Of a stretch of DNA of 64,000 bases, positions 34,300 to 43,257 are shown piece by piece (positions within the stretch are counted from its first letter, which is position 1; every line of letters starts with the position of its first letter). This DNA comes from Telmatobacter sp. DSM 110680 (GTDB lineage Bacteria > Acidobacteriota > Terriglobia > Terriglobales > Acidobacteriaceae). The notes beneath the pieces were generated by a model. The model did not search any database and was not told where the DNA came from. It worked only from the letters and a program-made list of their open reading frames with translations. Both the position numbers and the translations under genes were made by a program. Location of the stretch: contig NZ_CP121196.1 of assembly GCF_039994875.1 (NCBI RefSeq), positions 1,054,001-1,118,000 on the forward strand, written 5' to 3'.

Positions 34300-35475
34300 T
34301 CACTGCGGCAGAATGCGTGATGTGGATCCAAACTTGTGGTATTTGAGGAAGTGCACGATGTTGACGTGCTCTTCGAGAGCGAATTCATCGGTGGATTCGA
34401 CCGAGCGACTGTGAAACCGCGTGACGCCGACGCTTCGAATCGGGCAGATGTAGTCTTTCCCGCCGATATTGACCCGTCCATATTGCACGGCGATGGCTGA
34501 GGCTGTGACTGGGTCGTCTTCGGTGAGTTCAGCCTCCAGCGTGATGCGGTCGATCGCACCGGTTGCGGGCTCAACATAGAGTTCTCCGTGGTACGCGGGT
34601 TTAGTGCGGAACGGGTATTCCTCCGGGTCATCCTGTGATTTCCGATAACAACAGAAGTCGACCAGGTAGTGAGAGGCGGATTGGGGAATGGCAAAACGAA
34701 ATACCGCGACCCGCATGTTGGATTCGCTGATCTGCCAGCGGCTCCAATGCACGGTTCCCACAAAGGAATCGTCAAGAACGGATTTCAGGATTGGGCCGAA
34801 TTCTCCCCAGGTAGTCAGACTCGTAGTGTCAGGCAAAGAACTGGCACCGCCAGCAGCCGACGGAGAAGAATCGTCGATCTCCCGTCCATTCCGATAAGCG
34901 ATCTCCTGCCGGGATTCGCGTACCCAGTGAATAGCAACCTTTGCCTTCAAGGCTTTGTGCTGCGTAGATAGAGGAGCGTTTGCAAAGTGGGTAGTTTCGC
35001 GAGTTGCGAGAAAATCTGGAAGGCCGTGAAGTGTGAAGTCTACAAAATGCGCGGCCCCGACGAGCATTGCTTTTTGAGCATTCAAGTCGGGTTCAGGAGA
35101 CTGCGGCAATTCGGAAAGCGGCGGCGATTTGAAGATCGAGGTTGCGGCGAGAAGTTCAAGCTGCTCAGTGGTTTTCGGACCGACCTTATGATTGGCCAAA
35201 ATGAGAGACAGGGTATTCGAAGTCAGTTGCTGCGTAAGGACGGCGGAACCCAGGCGGCCAGCAAGGTCAATGTCGGACATTTTTGTGGCGTGCTTGGAGT
35301 TTAAGAACTCCTGCAGTTGCAGCACCGTAGCCGCCGTTTGTGCGGTGAATAGCGGCGCGATTGCGAGGCAAGAAATCAGGCTCGCGAAACATCGAAATGA
35401 AGCTCGGGTTTTCAACACCAATGCGAGGATGTTCTCGATTTGGACGGCAAGCGAGAAGGTTCGTGTAGTGAGCAC
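34300..35475 (-). CDS. Uncharacterised secreted protein
   Basis: Up to 391 residues with a hydrophobic stretch near residues 25-45 (FASLISCLAIAPLFTAQTAA) that looks like a signal peptide. The start is uncertain: GTG 35475 is the longest choice, and a TTG or GTG 15-20 codons downstream would place the signal peptide at the N-terminus. The second half (SESNMRVAVFRFAIP, YVEPATGAIDRITLEAEL, YICPIRSVGVTRFHSRS) has a beta-rich pattern I associate with unnamed acidobacterial secreted proteins. I cannot assign a function. The DUF309 gene follows directly. Confidence 0.75.
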   Translation of the reverse strand: MLTTRTFSLAVQIENILALVLKTRASFRCFASLISCLAIAPLFTAQTAATVLQLQEFLNSKHATKMSDIDLAGRLGSAVLTQQLTSNTLSLILANHKVGPKTTEQLELLAATSIFKSPPLSELPQSPEPDLNAQKAMLVGAAHFVDFTLHGLPDFLATRETTHFANAPLSTQHKALKAKVAIHWVRESRQEIAYRNGREIDDSSPSAAGGASSLPDTTSLTTWGEFGPILKSVLDDSFVGTVHWSRWQISESNMRVAVFRFAIPQSASHYLVDFCCYRKSQDDPEEYPFRTKPAYHGELYVEPATGAIDRITLEAELTEDDPVTASAIAVQYGRVNIGGKDYICPIRSVGVTRFHSRSVESTDEFALEEHVNIVHFLKYHKFGSTSRILPQ

Positions 35476-35881
35476 CGAGAAATCCGGACCCAGAGCGGCA
35501 GAGGAAGTTGGTCACATGGCGATAGTCCCAGATAACTTTTAGGCTGATTTCTGCGTCTTTACTTTTGTAACCGGTTTTTCTGCACTCTCTGGCGAAAAGT
35601 TTAATGGGGAGGGGCAACCCCGGTTTCATAGAAAGAACGCGGTCCTAATTCATAGCCGAATAGTAGAAAACAGACGACTTCGTAGCATTGAAAGTCCGAA
35701 TTGCAAGCCCCTGAAGCACCTTGTTGCCCGTAAGAAAACTTGAGATATCCGGCCCGATGAGCGTGGGAGCGCCCGTTAACGCATTCGTGTCTTGACGATG
35801 CAAGCTCCAAGAATTCTCAAGGGTTCGAACTCCGCTACGGTAGATGTGGAAAACTCCCTACCAAGTGAGGATGGCGAAGCT
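35476..35881. other. Leader region before the exopolysaccharide cluster
   Basis: About 400 bases between the divergent secreted-protein gene and the UpxY-like gene. It should hold the promoter and leader of the polysaccharide operon. An AT-rich part around 35525-35605 and the small inverted repeat GGGGAGGGGCAACCCC near 35608-35623 are the only structures I noticed. No riboswitch consensus was recognised, including that of the cyclic di-GMP aptamer. Confidence 0.5.
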
Positions 35882-36496
35882 ATGCGCAAAACCGGCAGCG
35901 ATCGCGAGTTGGCCGGGGAAAGACGGTGGTTCGCAATCTACACGACATGCCGCCACGAGAAGAAAGTTGCGTACCACCTGGCGATGAGAGAGATCGAACA
36001 CTTTCTGCCTATCTATCGAGCGCAGCATAAGTGGAAGGACGGATCGCGGGTCGTAGTTGATCTTCCGTTGTTTCCCGGGTACGTTTTTGTACGAATCGAT
36101 GCGAGGAAGCGCGTAGACGTATTGGAAGTGCCGGGCGTCGTTTCGATGATCGGTACCGGATCGCGACCTGTGGCTTTACCCGATCTGGAAGTGGAGACTT
36201 TACGGTTGGGTTTGGATCCAATGAAGGTAGAGCCGCATCCATTACTTACAGTGGGACAGCAAGTTCGAATCAAGAGCGGCACACTGGCGGGATTGGAAGG
36301 AATCGTAATTCGCAAGAAGAGCGGCTTCAGAGTAGTACTTACGCTGAGCCTGCTAATGCAGAGCATCGCAATTGAAGTTAACGGGGATGATGTGGAACTG
36401 ATGGACGCTCCATCGTCGTCAACAGAAACTACATACCAAGAAAAATACAAACAAAATGCTAACAATACTGCGGTAGAAAATTCTTTACAGATTTAA
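35882..36496 (+). CDS. UpxY-like specialised NusG/RfaH transcription antiterminator
   Basis: About 204 residues with a NusG N-terminal domain (RRWFAIYTTCRHEKKVAYHL, FLPIYRA, PLFPGYVFVRI) and a C-terminal KOW domain (LTVGQQVRIKSGTLAGLEGIVIRKK). Such NusG paralogues load on RNA polymerase at the start of long polysaccharide operons and prevent premature termination. The start at 35882 follows GAGG by 11 bases; an ATG at 35798 in the same frame would add 28 residues unlike the family. It is the first gene of the exopolysaccharide cluster that runs to 48304, which fits control in cis. Confidence 0.9.
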   Translation: MRKTGSDRELAGERRWFAIYTTCRHEKKVAYHLAMREIEHFLPIYRAQHKWKDGSRVVVDLPLFPGYVFVRIDARKRVDVLEVPGVVSMIGTGSRPVALPDLEVETLRLGLDPMKVEPHPLLTVGQQVRIKSGTLAGLEGIVIRKKSGFRVVLTLSLLMQSIAIEVNGDDVELMDAPSSSTETTYQEKYKQNANNTAVENSLQI

Positions 36497-36638
36497 ATGC
36501 CTTGATCCCTTCACCCAAACTTCTCTGACGTTTTAATCCGCCGCTCATCTGCAGGTGTCGGCATAGGCATCAGAGGAAACCTATAGAGCACGGCCATGCG
36601 CGAGCCGCAGCGAATCCACTATTGGAATTCGTGAGGGC

Positions 36639-37460
36639 ATGGAAACACAAAAAGCGAGGGTATCGCGAATGCAAGGAAGAAGTACTGCCATAAATATATT
36701 GGAAGCCGAGGGGGCGGGAGTTGGAACGATGTCCCCTATCGGCCTAATGCATGAAGCTCTCCTGGCGACAGCCTGGAGACGCCCCACACCTCACCTTTCC
36801 TCCGCCGTTCAACGAGCGCTCTCGTGGCGTTACGCGGTCGTAAAGCGCACGCTGGACATTCTGCTTTCGAGCATTCTGATCGTGTTGTTGTTTCCAGTCA
36901 TGCTGGCTACCGCGATCGCGGTAGCGGTGACTTCGCCGGGTCCAATCTTCTTTTATCAAGACAGGCTCGGCAGGTTTGGCGCTTCATTCCGCATCATCAA
37001 GTTTCGTTCGATGTTTACGCGGAAGCACAAGGATAACGTGCTCGAAATCAATGGGCAGCATCATCGACGGACTGAAGCGGACCGCAGAAATGAAGCTGCA
37101 TATCCGTTGAACAAGGACACGCCTGATCCACGGATCACGCCGGTAGGTCGAATTATTCGCAAGCTGAGCCTCGACGAGTTACCGCAGTTGTTTAACGTTC
37201 TCAAGGGTGACATGTCGCTGGTGGGACCGCGCCCCATTGTGCAGGCCGAGGTTGCGCTATACGGTCAGAATTTCGCTTACTACGATCTGTTTCGGCCGGG
37301 CATTACAGGTCTGTGGCAGGTCTCAGGACGCAGCGACGTCGGATTTGACAGACGTGTGATGTTCGATCGGGAGTATGCGAGCGACTGGAGTTGCACACTC
37401 GACTTGAAGATTTTGACGAGGACTATCCCCGCGGTTCTTACGATGCGCGGAGCTTACTAA
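36639..37460 (+). CDS. Sugar transferase initiating polysaccharide synthesis (undecaprenyl-phosphate glycosyl-1-phosphate transferase)
   Basis: A 273-residue member of the bacterial sugar transferase family. A cytosolic N-terminal part of about 70 residues precedes one hydrophobic segment ([20 protein letters not shown]). The catalytic domain has [36 protein letters not shown] [20 protein letters not shown] and LVGPRPI. It lacks the extra membrane domain of WbaP and is like the ExoY/PglC catalytic unit. It links the first sugar phosphate to the lipid carrier. It follows the UpxY-like gene by about 140 bases. Confidence 0.94.
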   Translation: METQKARVSRMQGRSTAINILEAEGAGVGTMSPIGLMHEALLATAWRRPTPHLSSAVQRALSWRYAVVKRTLDILLSSILIVLLFPVMLATAIAVAVTSPGPIFFYQDRLGRFGASFRIIKFRSMFTRKHKDNVLEINGQHHRRTEADRRNEAAYPLNKDTPDPRITPVGRIIRKLSLDELPQLFNVLKGDMSLVGPRPIVQAEVALYGQNFAYYDLFRPGITGLWQVSGRSDVGFDRRVMFDREYASDWSCTLDLKILTRTIPAVLTMRGAY

Positions 37461-37493
37461 CTCATATCGATATTCTTCGATGCAGGCCCACAT

Positions 37494-37518
37494 GGGGCCC
37501 GGTTTACTTCCGGGTCCC
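37494..37518. other. GC-rich hairpin between sugar transferase and exporter genes
   Basis: GGGGCCCGG and CCGGGTCCC form a 9-base-pair stem (one G-U pair) with the loop TTTACTT, in the 193-base gap before the Wza-like gene. No U-run follows at once, so it is not a standard terminator. It could be a pause site or an mRNA processing structure within the operon. Confidence 0.45.
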
Positions 37519-37653
37519 GCAACATTTATTGACGTGCCCCGCAGACTGGCGTCGGGTGCAAACAGAGAACCATGAATCTAGTCGGGCCGCACTTCTTCGC
37601 ACGTGTTGATCAGGGATGTGCGGCACACGAATTTAAGACGGAAGACAACAAAC

Positions 37654-40341
37654 ATGAGAACGAGCATAAGTAAGTTCTTGCGCGTATTGATCGTTTTTTC
37701 AGTTGCCCTATTCTTAGCTACGTCGAGAGCACAGACGCCATCCTCGCCTCAGAGCCAAATCGGCGGCTCTCAGCAGCAAGACTCAGCAACCTCGAATTGC
37801 GAGAACGGGGACATATCTGCGTGCGAGTCATTAAGCCCTTCGACATCGACCAGCGGAACGGGAGTGGGGGGATCAGGTAGCTCAGCAGGTTCTTTCCCGA
37901 GCCTGAATCCCGGCTCTGCAAATACGCCGATGTCTGTTTACCGCGATGACGCTGACGGGATTGATCGTACAGCGGGATTGCGCCAGCAGCGCAGCAGTCA
38001 ACCAAACAAACCTCAGACACTTACTGAATTCCAAGTGCTGGTCGCTGGCTCAATCGGAAGAATTGTGCCGGTGTACGGCGCGGAGCTGTTTGCTAATGTG
38101 CCCGACACATTTGCGCCGGTGCAGCGGCTGCCCGTAATGCCGGACTATGTGGTTGGTCCGGGAGACGAGTTGTTAATTCGGACCTGGGGGCAGGTAACGC
38201 AAAATCTGCATCTGACGGTGGATCGATCCGGTTCAGTCTACATACCGCAGGTGGGCGAATTTCGCGTGGCGGGAATGCAGTTCAAGCAACTGCAGGATTT
38301 TTTTAAATCGCGCTTCGATCGCGTATATCGCAACTATGATCTGAACGTAAATCTGGGACAGCTGCGTTCGATCCAAGTCTTCATTACGGGCGAGGCTCGA
38401 CGTCCGGGCAGCTACACCGTGAGTTCCCTTAGCTCGCTGGTGAACGCGGTATTCGCTTGCGGAGGCCCGGGGCAAAATGGATCACTCCGCCACATTCTGC
38501 TGAAGCGCAATGGTGCTACCATCGCAGACTTCGATCTGTACGACCTGCTGCTGAAAGGCGATAAGTCAAAAGACACAAATCTGGAAACTGGCGACGTAAT
38601 TTACTTCCCAGCGATTGGTCCCCAGGTGGCGGTGGTGGGAAGCGTCCATGTGCCTGCCATTTATGAACTGCGTGGTCGCGAGAGTGTAGCCGAAGCGCTA
38701 TCGCTCGCGGGCGGAGTGTCGGCTGCGGCATCTACGTCGTCTCTGGAGATTGAGCGAACCGATACGCAGACCGATGGCAGAAGTACGAGGGTGGCCATCG
38801 ATGTGACGATGAATCGTACCGCACTGGCCGCTCCGCTAAAGAACGCAGACATCGTACGGGTGCGCGCTGAAGCAGCGAGGTTTGATAAAACGGTAACCCT
38901 GCGCGGAAACGTGGCGACACCGGGGCGATTCGCGTGGCACGAAGGGATGCACGTTCGCGACCTGATTCCGAATAAGGAATCGCTGCTGACGACAGACTAC
39001 TGGCTCAGGCGGGAGCAGCTTGGGCTCCCGGTTGCGGATTTTCAGCCTATGCTGCCGCCCGTGAAGATGGAGACCCCACCGAATCAGCCGGGACAGACGA
39101 ACAACAGGCCGGTAATACCCCAGGATGCACAGACTGTGAGCAGTGGGTTGTTTCCGCAGCTGACGGCGGGTGTACCCAATGACACAAACGCGCCGAGCGG
39201 GAGCACGGCCCAATATCAATCTCTTGCAGCTTCAAACGAACTGGATAACGGATCTAAGGGAGAGCAGGCAGGGAAGGTTGCGCAGGTCACGGGCGCCGAG
39301 CGCGAAATGCTCGGCTCGGGGCCACACCTCGTAACGACCCCACACTTCCCGATAGAGACACAGGTTGTCAGGATGTCGCCAGACATCGACTGGAGCTATG
39401 CGGTGGTGGAGCGTGTGGACCAGAAGACGCTGACTACGCGGCTGCTTCCTTTCGACCTCGGAGCCGCGGTGCTGAACGGCGATGAAGGCGCAAATATTGC
39501 TCTTGAGCCGGGAGATGTAATCACGATTTTTTCTGACGCGGACATTCGTGTTCCGCGCGCGCAGCAAACGAAATACGTACGATTGGAAGGGGAGTTCGCG
39601 CACTCCGGAGTGTACAGTGTGCTGCCGGGCGAGACGCTTCGGCAACTTGTTATTCGTGCAGGGGGCTTGACTGATCAGGCGTATCTCTACGGGTCACAGT
39701 TCAGTCGCGAGAGTACAAGACGCGAACAGCAGCAGCGGCTGGATGAATATGTTTCAGCGCTCTCCTACCAGATTGAAATTGGGGCATCGAACAAGGCGTC
39801 CTCGGTGGTTAGTGCGCAAGAGGCCGCGACCGTGGGCGCTTCGGTTTCCAGCCAGCGCGAACTCGTGAATCGACTCCGGGAGATTAAAGCTACCGGCCGT
39901 ATCGTGCTTCACATTGAGCCGTTCAAATCAGACATAGCTTCTCTTCCCGATCTTCCTTTGGAGGATGGGGATCGTTTCGTGGTGCCACCGGTTCCTTCGA
40001 CGGTAGGAATTGTGGGGGCCGTGTATGACTCAAATTCCTTTGTGTATCTCGCTCATAAGCACGCGGGTGATTATCTGCGTACGGCGGGAGGGCCCAATCG
40101 AAATGCGGATAGAAGACAGATATTCATCATCCGCGCGGACGGCTCTGTGGTGAGCCGCCAGTATCTTGACCACACGTTGTGGAGCAACGACAAATTCAAT
40201 CAACAAGCTATCTATCCGGGCGACACGATTATCGTTCCGGAACAGCTGAACAAGACGACACTGTTGCGCGGTTTGACCGACTGGTCAGCCGTGTTCTCGC
40301 AGTTTGCCCTTGGAGCGGCAGCAATCAACCTCCTTCGCTAG
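37654..40341 (+). CDS. Long Wza-like polysaccharide export protein with multiple SLBB domains
   Basis: An 895-residue exported protein. The start at ATG 37654 puts a signal peptide at the N-terminus (FLRVLIVFSVALFLATSRAQ); the frame is open to 37603. A Ser/Gly/Gln-rich linker leads to a Poly_export domain (YVVGPGDELLIRTWG...) and then about five SLBB-like units, recognised by VFITGEARRPGSYTV, AVVGSVHVPAIYELRG, VTLRGNVATPGRFAW, VRLEGEFAHSGVYSV and VGIVGAVYDSNSFVY. E. coli Wza has about 380 residues and two SLBB units. No lipobox cysteine is present. It should form the outer-membrane/periplasmic conduit for the polymer. Confidence 0.93.
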   Translation: MRTSISKFLRVLIVFSVALFLATSRAQTPSSPQSQIGGSQQQDSATSNCENGDISACESLSPSTSTSGTGVGGSGSSAGSFPSLNPGSANTPMSVYRDDADGIDRTAGLRQQRSSQPNKPQTLTEFQVLVAGSIGRIVPVYGAELFANVPDTFAPVQRLPVMPDYVVGPGDELLIRTWGQVTQNLHLTVDRSGSVYIPQVGEFRVAGMQFKQLQDFFKSRFDRVYRNYDLNVNLGQLRSIQVFITGEARRPGSYTVSSLSSLVNAVFACGGPGQNGSLRHILLKRNGATIADFDLYDLLLKGDKSKDTNLETGDVIYFPAIGPQVAVVGSVHVPAIYELRGRESVAEALSLAGGVSAAASTSSLEIERTDTQTDGRSTRVAIDVTMNRTALAAPLKNADIVRVRAEAARFDKTVTLRGNVATPGRFAWHEGMHVRDLIPNKESLLTTDYWLRREQLGLPVADFQPMLPPVKMETPPNQPGQTNNRPVIPQDAQTVSSGLFPQLTAGVPNDTNAPSGSTAQYQSLAASNELDNGSKGEQAGKVAQVTGAEREMLGSGPHLVTTPHFPIETQVVRMSPDIDWSYAVVERVDQKTLTTRLLPFDLGAAVLNGDEGANIALEPGDVITIFSDADIRVPRAQQTKYVRLEGEFAHSGVYSVLPGETLRQLVIRAGGLTDQAYLYGSQFSRESTRREQQQRLDEYVSALSYQIEIGASNKASSVVSAQEAATVGASVSSQRELVNRLREIKATGRIVLHIEPFKSDIASLPDLPLEDGDRFVVPPVPSTVGIVGAVYDSNSFVYLAHKHAGDYLRTAGGPNRNADRRQIFIIRADGSVVSRQYLDHTLWSNDKFNQQAIYPGDTIIVPEQLNKTTLLRGLTDWSAVFSQFALGAAAINLLR

Positions 40342-40427
40342 ATGAAACCTGAAAGCATCCAGCGAATTTGCCGAGCGGCCGTCAAACATTCCAGTGTTGC
40401 GATAGCACCAATCGGAGTACATGAGCC

Positions 40428-41756
40428 ATGGTGAAAATACGGAGCGAGGGAACGATAAAGGAAATGCCGGAAGATTTTGATTTCCCGCCGATTCCTCCAA
40501 TGGAGCAGGAAGATCTGACGTTTCTGGATGTTCTGCTCATCATTACGCAGAGGAAGAAACTGGTTGGGCTGGTGACGGCCGTTTGCACACTGCTGGCGCT
40601 GATCCTTGCCTTTGCGCTACCGCAGGAATATACGGCGACCGTGATCATACTTCCGCCGCAAGGAAATTCGTCGGTGAGTTCTATGCTCGCGAGTCAGTTG
40701 TCTGGCATGAACAGCGCAATGGGCGGCGTGGCTGGCAGCATGCTGGGAATGAAGAATATTAACGACATGTACGTTTCGATGTTGAAGAGCCGTTCCGTTG
40801 AGGACGCAGTGATTCAACGTTACGAACTGCAGGCAGAATATAAGAAAAAATATCTGGCCGATACGCGGAAGGCTCTTGAGAAGCACGCACAAATCGATGG
40901 ATCGACCAAAGACGGATTGATCCGCCTGAACTTCGACGACCGCAATCCCACCCGAGCTGCGGAAATTGCGAATGGATACGTGGATCAGTTCAGGACGCTG
41001 TCGCAGCATCTCGCGATCACAGAGGCGTCACAGCGGCGAGTAGTTTTCGAGAGTCAACTCGAGAAAACCAAGACCGATCTGGAGAATGCTGACGAGGCCT
41101 TGAAGCGGACGCAGCTTTCAACCGGCATGGTGCAGGTGGACGGACAAGCTCGTGCGATGATCGACTCTGCCGCGCGCCTGCGAGCGCAGATTGTGGCAAA
41201 AGAAGTGCAGATTCAGGCTATGCGCTCGTATGCTGGCGATGAGAATCCGGCATTGACTGAGGCGCAGACGGAACTCGATGGGTTGCGTGCACAGTTCAAC
41301 AAAATGGTGGGCGCGAAGGGCGGTTCGGCGGACGACGTCTTTCTGCCCAAAGGCCAAGTTCCCGAGGCAGGACTGGAGTATGTGCGCAGGCTTCGCGACG
41401 TGAAGTATTACGAAGCGATTTTCGATATTTTGGCGAAGCAGCTTGAACTCGCGAAGCTGGATGAGGCGAGAGAAGGTGCATTCATTCAGATAGTCGATCC
41501 CGCAGTGCCACCTGAGCAGAAATCATTTCCGAAGCGTGGCATGTTTATCATTGCCGGCTTGGCTGGTGGTTTCACTTTCGGAATTATGCTCGCTTTGTTT
41601 CAAGGTGGCCTGGCGCGGATGCAGCATAATCCGGCAACCAAAGATAAGCTGGATCTGTTAAGGCGCTCGCTGTGGAAGGGGCGAACAGCCACCAAGCCCA
41701 AGCCAGTGCCTGACGAAGTAAGTGGCGGCGAACGCGCAACGCCACGCACAGCGTGA
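40428..41756 (+). CDS. Wzz/chain-length determinant-type polysaccharide co-polymerase
   Basis: A 442-residue inner-membrane protein. A first membrane helix (KLVGLVTAVCTLLALILAFALP, about residues 43-64) is followed by a long helical periplasmic region and a second helix (GMFIIAGLAGGFTFGIMLALF, about residues 370-390), the Wzz/PCP layout with a GNVR-like segment before the second helix (PPEQKSFPKRG). There is no C-terminal tyrosine kinase domain, so it resembles PCP-1 or split PCP-2a proteins. It sets polymer length and couples the polymerase to the exporter encoded just upstream. Confidence 0.92.
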   Translation: MVKIRSEGTIKEMPEDFDFPPIPPMEQEDLTFLDVLLIITQRKKLVGLVTAVCTLLALILAFALPQEYTATVIILPPQGNSSVSSMLASQLSGMNSAMGGVAGSMLGMKNINDMYVSMLKSRSVEDAVIQRYELQAEYKKKYLADTRKALEKHAQIDGSTKDGLIRLNFDDRNPTRAAEIANGYVDQFRTLSQHLAITEASQRRVVFESQLEKTKTDLENADEALKRTQLSTGMVQVDGQARAMIDSAARLRAQIVAKEVQIQAMRSYAGDENPALTEAQTELDGLRAQFNKMVGAKGGSADDVFLPKGQVPEAGLEYVRRLRDVKYYEAIFDILAKQLELAKLDEAREGAFIQIVDPAVPPEQKSFPKRGMFIIAGLAGGFTFGIMLALFQGGLARMQHNPATKDKLDLLRRSLWKGRTATKPKPVPDEVSGGERATPRTA

Positions 41757-41838
41757 GACAATCGTCGAGTACTCGCGGCTTATATAAATATTTTCTATTC
41801 ATTCTGATTAACCCCATCCGCACCTTACGCCAGGACGC

Positions 41839-43254
41839 ATGCTGACCGAGACAACGACATCCCCACGGCCGTCAGGAAGTCTCTGGCTAGCGGTTCGCGA
41901 TTTTCTGCGCTACAAGCTTCCCCATTCCATAGGTCTCGATCGTGCCATTGCATTCACCGTGCTAGGCAGGGTGGTACAAGGGCTGGGAAGCGTGGGAAGC
42001 GTCCTGCTGATTGTGCATTTTCTATCGGCAGCCGAGCAGGGCTACTACTATGCGCTGTGGAGCCTCGTGGCACTGCAGGCGGTGTTTGAACTCGGTTTCT
42101 CGTTTGTGATTCTGCAGGTTGCGGCTCATGAACGAGCTCATCTGGAGTTTCATCCGGACGGGACCATCACGGGAAGCGAGACTGCGCACTTCAGACTGGC
42201 GTCGCTGCTGCAGCGCGCGGTGCGATGGTACTCGATTGCTGCGGTGGCAATGGGAATTGTGCTGATGATTGGGGGGGCGCGGTTCTTTTCGCTGCATCAG
42301 CAGCCGCAAGCGCCCAATATCTGGATCGTTCCGCTGCGGGTTACTGTTCTTGCGTGCGCGGTTACATTTTCAATTGGGCCGGTGCTTTCGTTTCTCGAAG
42401 GATGCGGGCAAGTGGCGCAGGTGGCGCGGATGCGCTTCTTTCAGTCGACGGTGAGCGTAGCGCTCTCGTGGACGGCAATGCTTACTCATCACGGTCTTTT
42501 CTCTCCGGCCATGGTGCTGCTTGGACAGGGATTTGTGGCAAGCCTTCTGCTGGTGTCACGGCGAAAGCTGTTGCTCCCGTTGCTGCGCATGCATGTGGCG
42601 AAGATGGGAATCAGCTGGCGTCGCGAAGTATGGCCTTTTCAGTGGAAGATCGCCATAAGCTGGCTCTGCGATTACTTCATCTTCCAATTGTTTACGCCGG
42701 TGCTGTTTGCGTTTCGCGGTCCAGAAGAAGCTGGGAAAATGGGCCTTTCGATGAGCGTGGTGATGCAGCTAAGCGCCATGATGCTGGCATGGATGACGAC
42801 AAAGGCAGCGCCATTCGGGAGCCTGATTGCAAAGAAAGATACGCCGGAGCTGGACCGCATGTTCTTCCGCTCGCTGCGGCAATCAATCTCATTGTTTGTA
42901 GGAGCGGCCGCGCTGGTGTTGATGGGCGTGCTGGCAGCTCCATACGTCCTCCCTAAAATCAGCAGACGCATCGAAGACTGGCCCATTTTTCTGCTACTGC
43001 TACTAACAGCGCTAAGCAGTCACGTAGTGCAGAGCGAGGCGATCTATCTGCGGGCGCACAAATGCGAGCCGTTTCTGGTGCAATCGGTGGTCATCGCTCT
43101 GTGCACCGCGGCGAGCGTGGTGGTGTTTGCAAAGACTTCGGGAGCGTGGGGCGTTTCCCTTGCTTACTTTGCAGTGCTGGGTGTGGCTGGCGTGATTTCA
43201 GCTACAGCAATTTTTAGAAACAAACGAAGCCAGTGGGCACAAGCGGAGATTTGA
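41839..43254 (+). CDS. Polysaccharide flippase-like membrane protein (Wzx type)
   Basis: A 471-residue protein with about twelve to fourteen hydrophobic helices. It begins with a basic cytosolic N-terminus followed by AIAFTVLGRVVQGLGSVGSVLLIVHFL, the usual start of MATE/MOP-type exporters, in which YYYALWSLVALQ often follows. It probably flips lipid-linked repeat units across the inner membrane. Sequence similarity within this family is low, so the call rests on topology and on its position among the initiating transferase, polymerase and glycosyltransferase genes. Its stop lies three bases before the next start. Confidence 0.82.
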   Translation: MLTETTTSPRPSGSLWLAVRDFLRYKLPHSIGLDRAIAFTVLGRVVQGLGSVGSVLLIVHFLSAAEQGYYYALWSLVALQAVFELGFSFVILQVAAHERAHLEFHPDGTITGSETAHFRLASLLQRAVRWYSIAAVAMGIVLMIGGARFFSLHQQPQAPNIWIVPLRVTVLACAVTFSIGPVLSFLEGCGQVAQVARMRFFQSTVSVALSWTAMLTHHGLFSPAMVLLGQGFVASLLLVSRRKLLLPLLRMHVAKMGISWRREVWPFQWKIAISWLCDYFIFQLFTPVLFAFRGPEEAGKMGLSMSVVMQLSAMMLAWMTTKAAPFGSLIAKKDTPELDRMFFRSLRQSISLFVGAAALVLMGVLAAPYVLPKISRRIEDWPIFLLLLLTALSSHVVQSEAIYLRAHKCEPFLVQSVVIALCTAASVVVFAKTSGAWGVSLAYFAVLGVAGVISATAIFRNKRSQWAQAEI

Positions 43255-43257
43255 TAG

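Noticed and set aside
35476..35881. Cyclic di-GMP or other riboswitch in the polysaccharide leader
   Set aside because: I looked for the conserved GEMM aptamer segments and did not find them; only a short inverted repeat is present.
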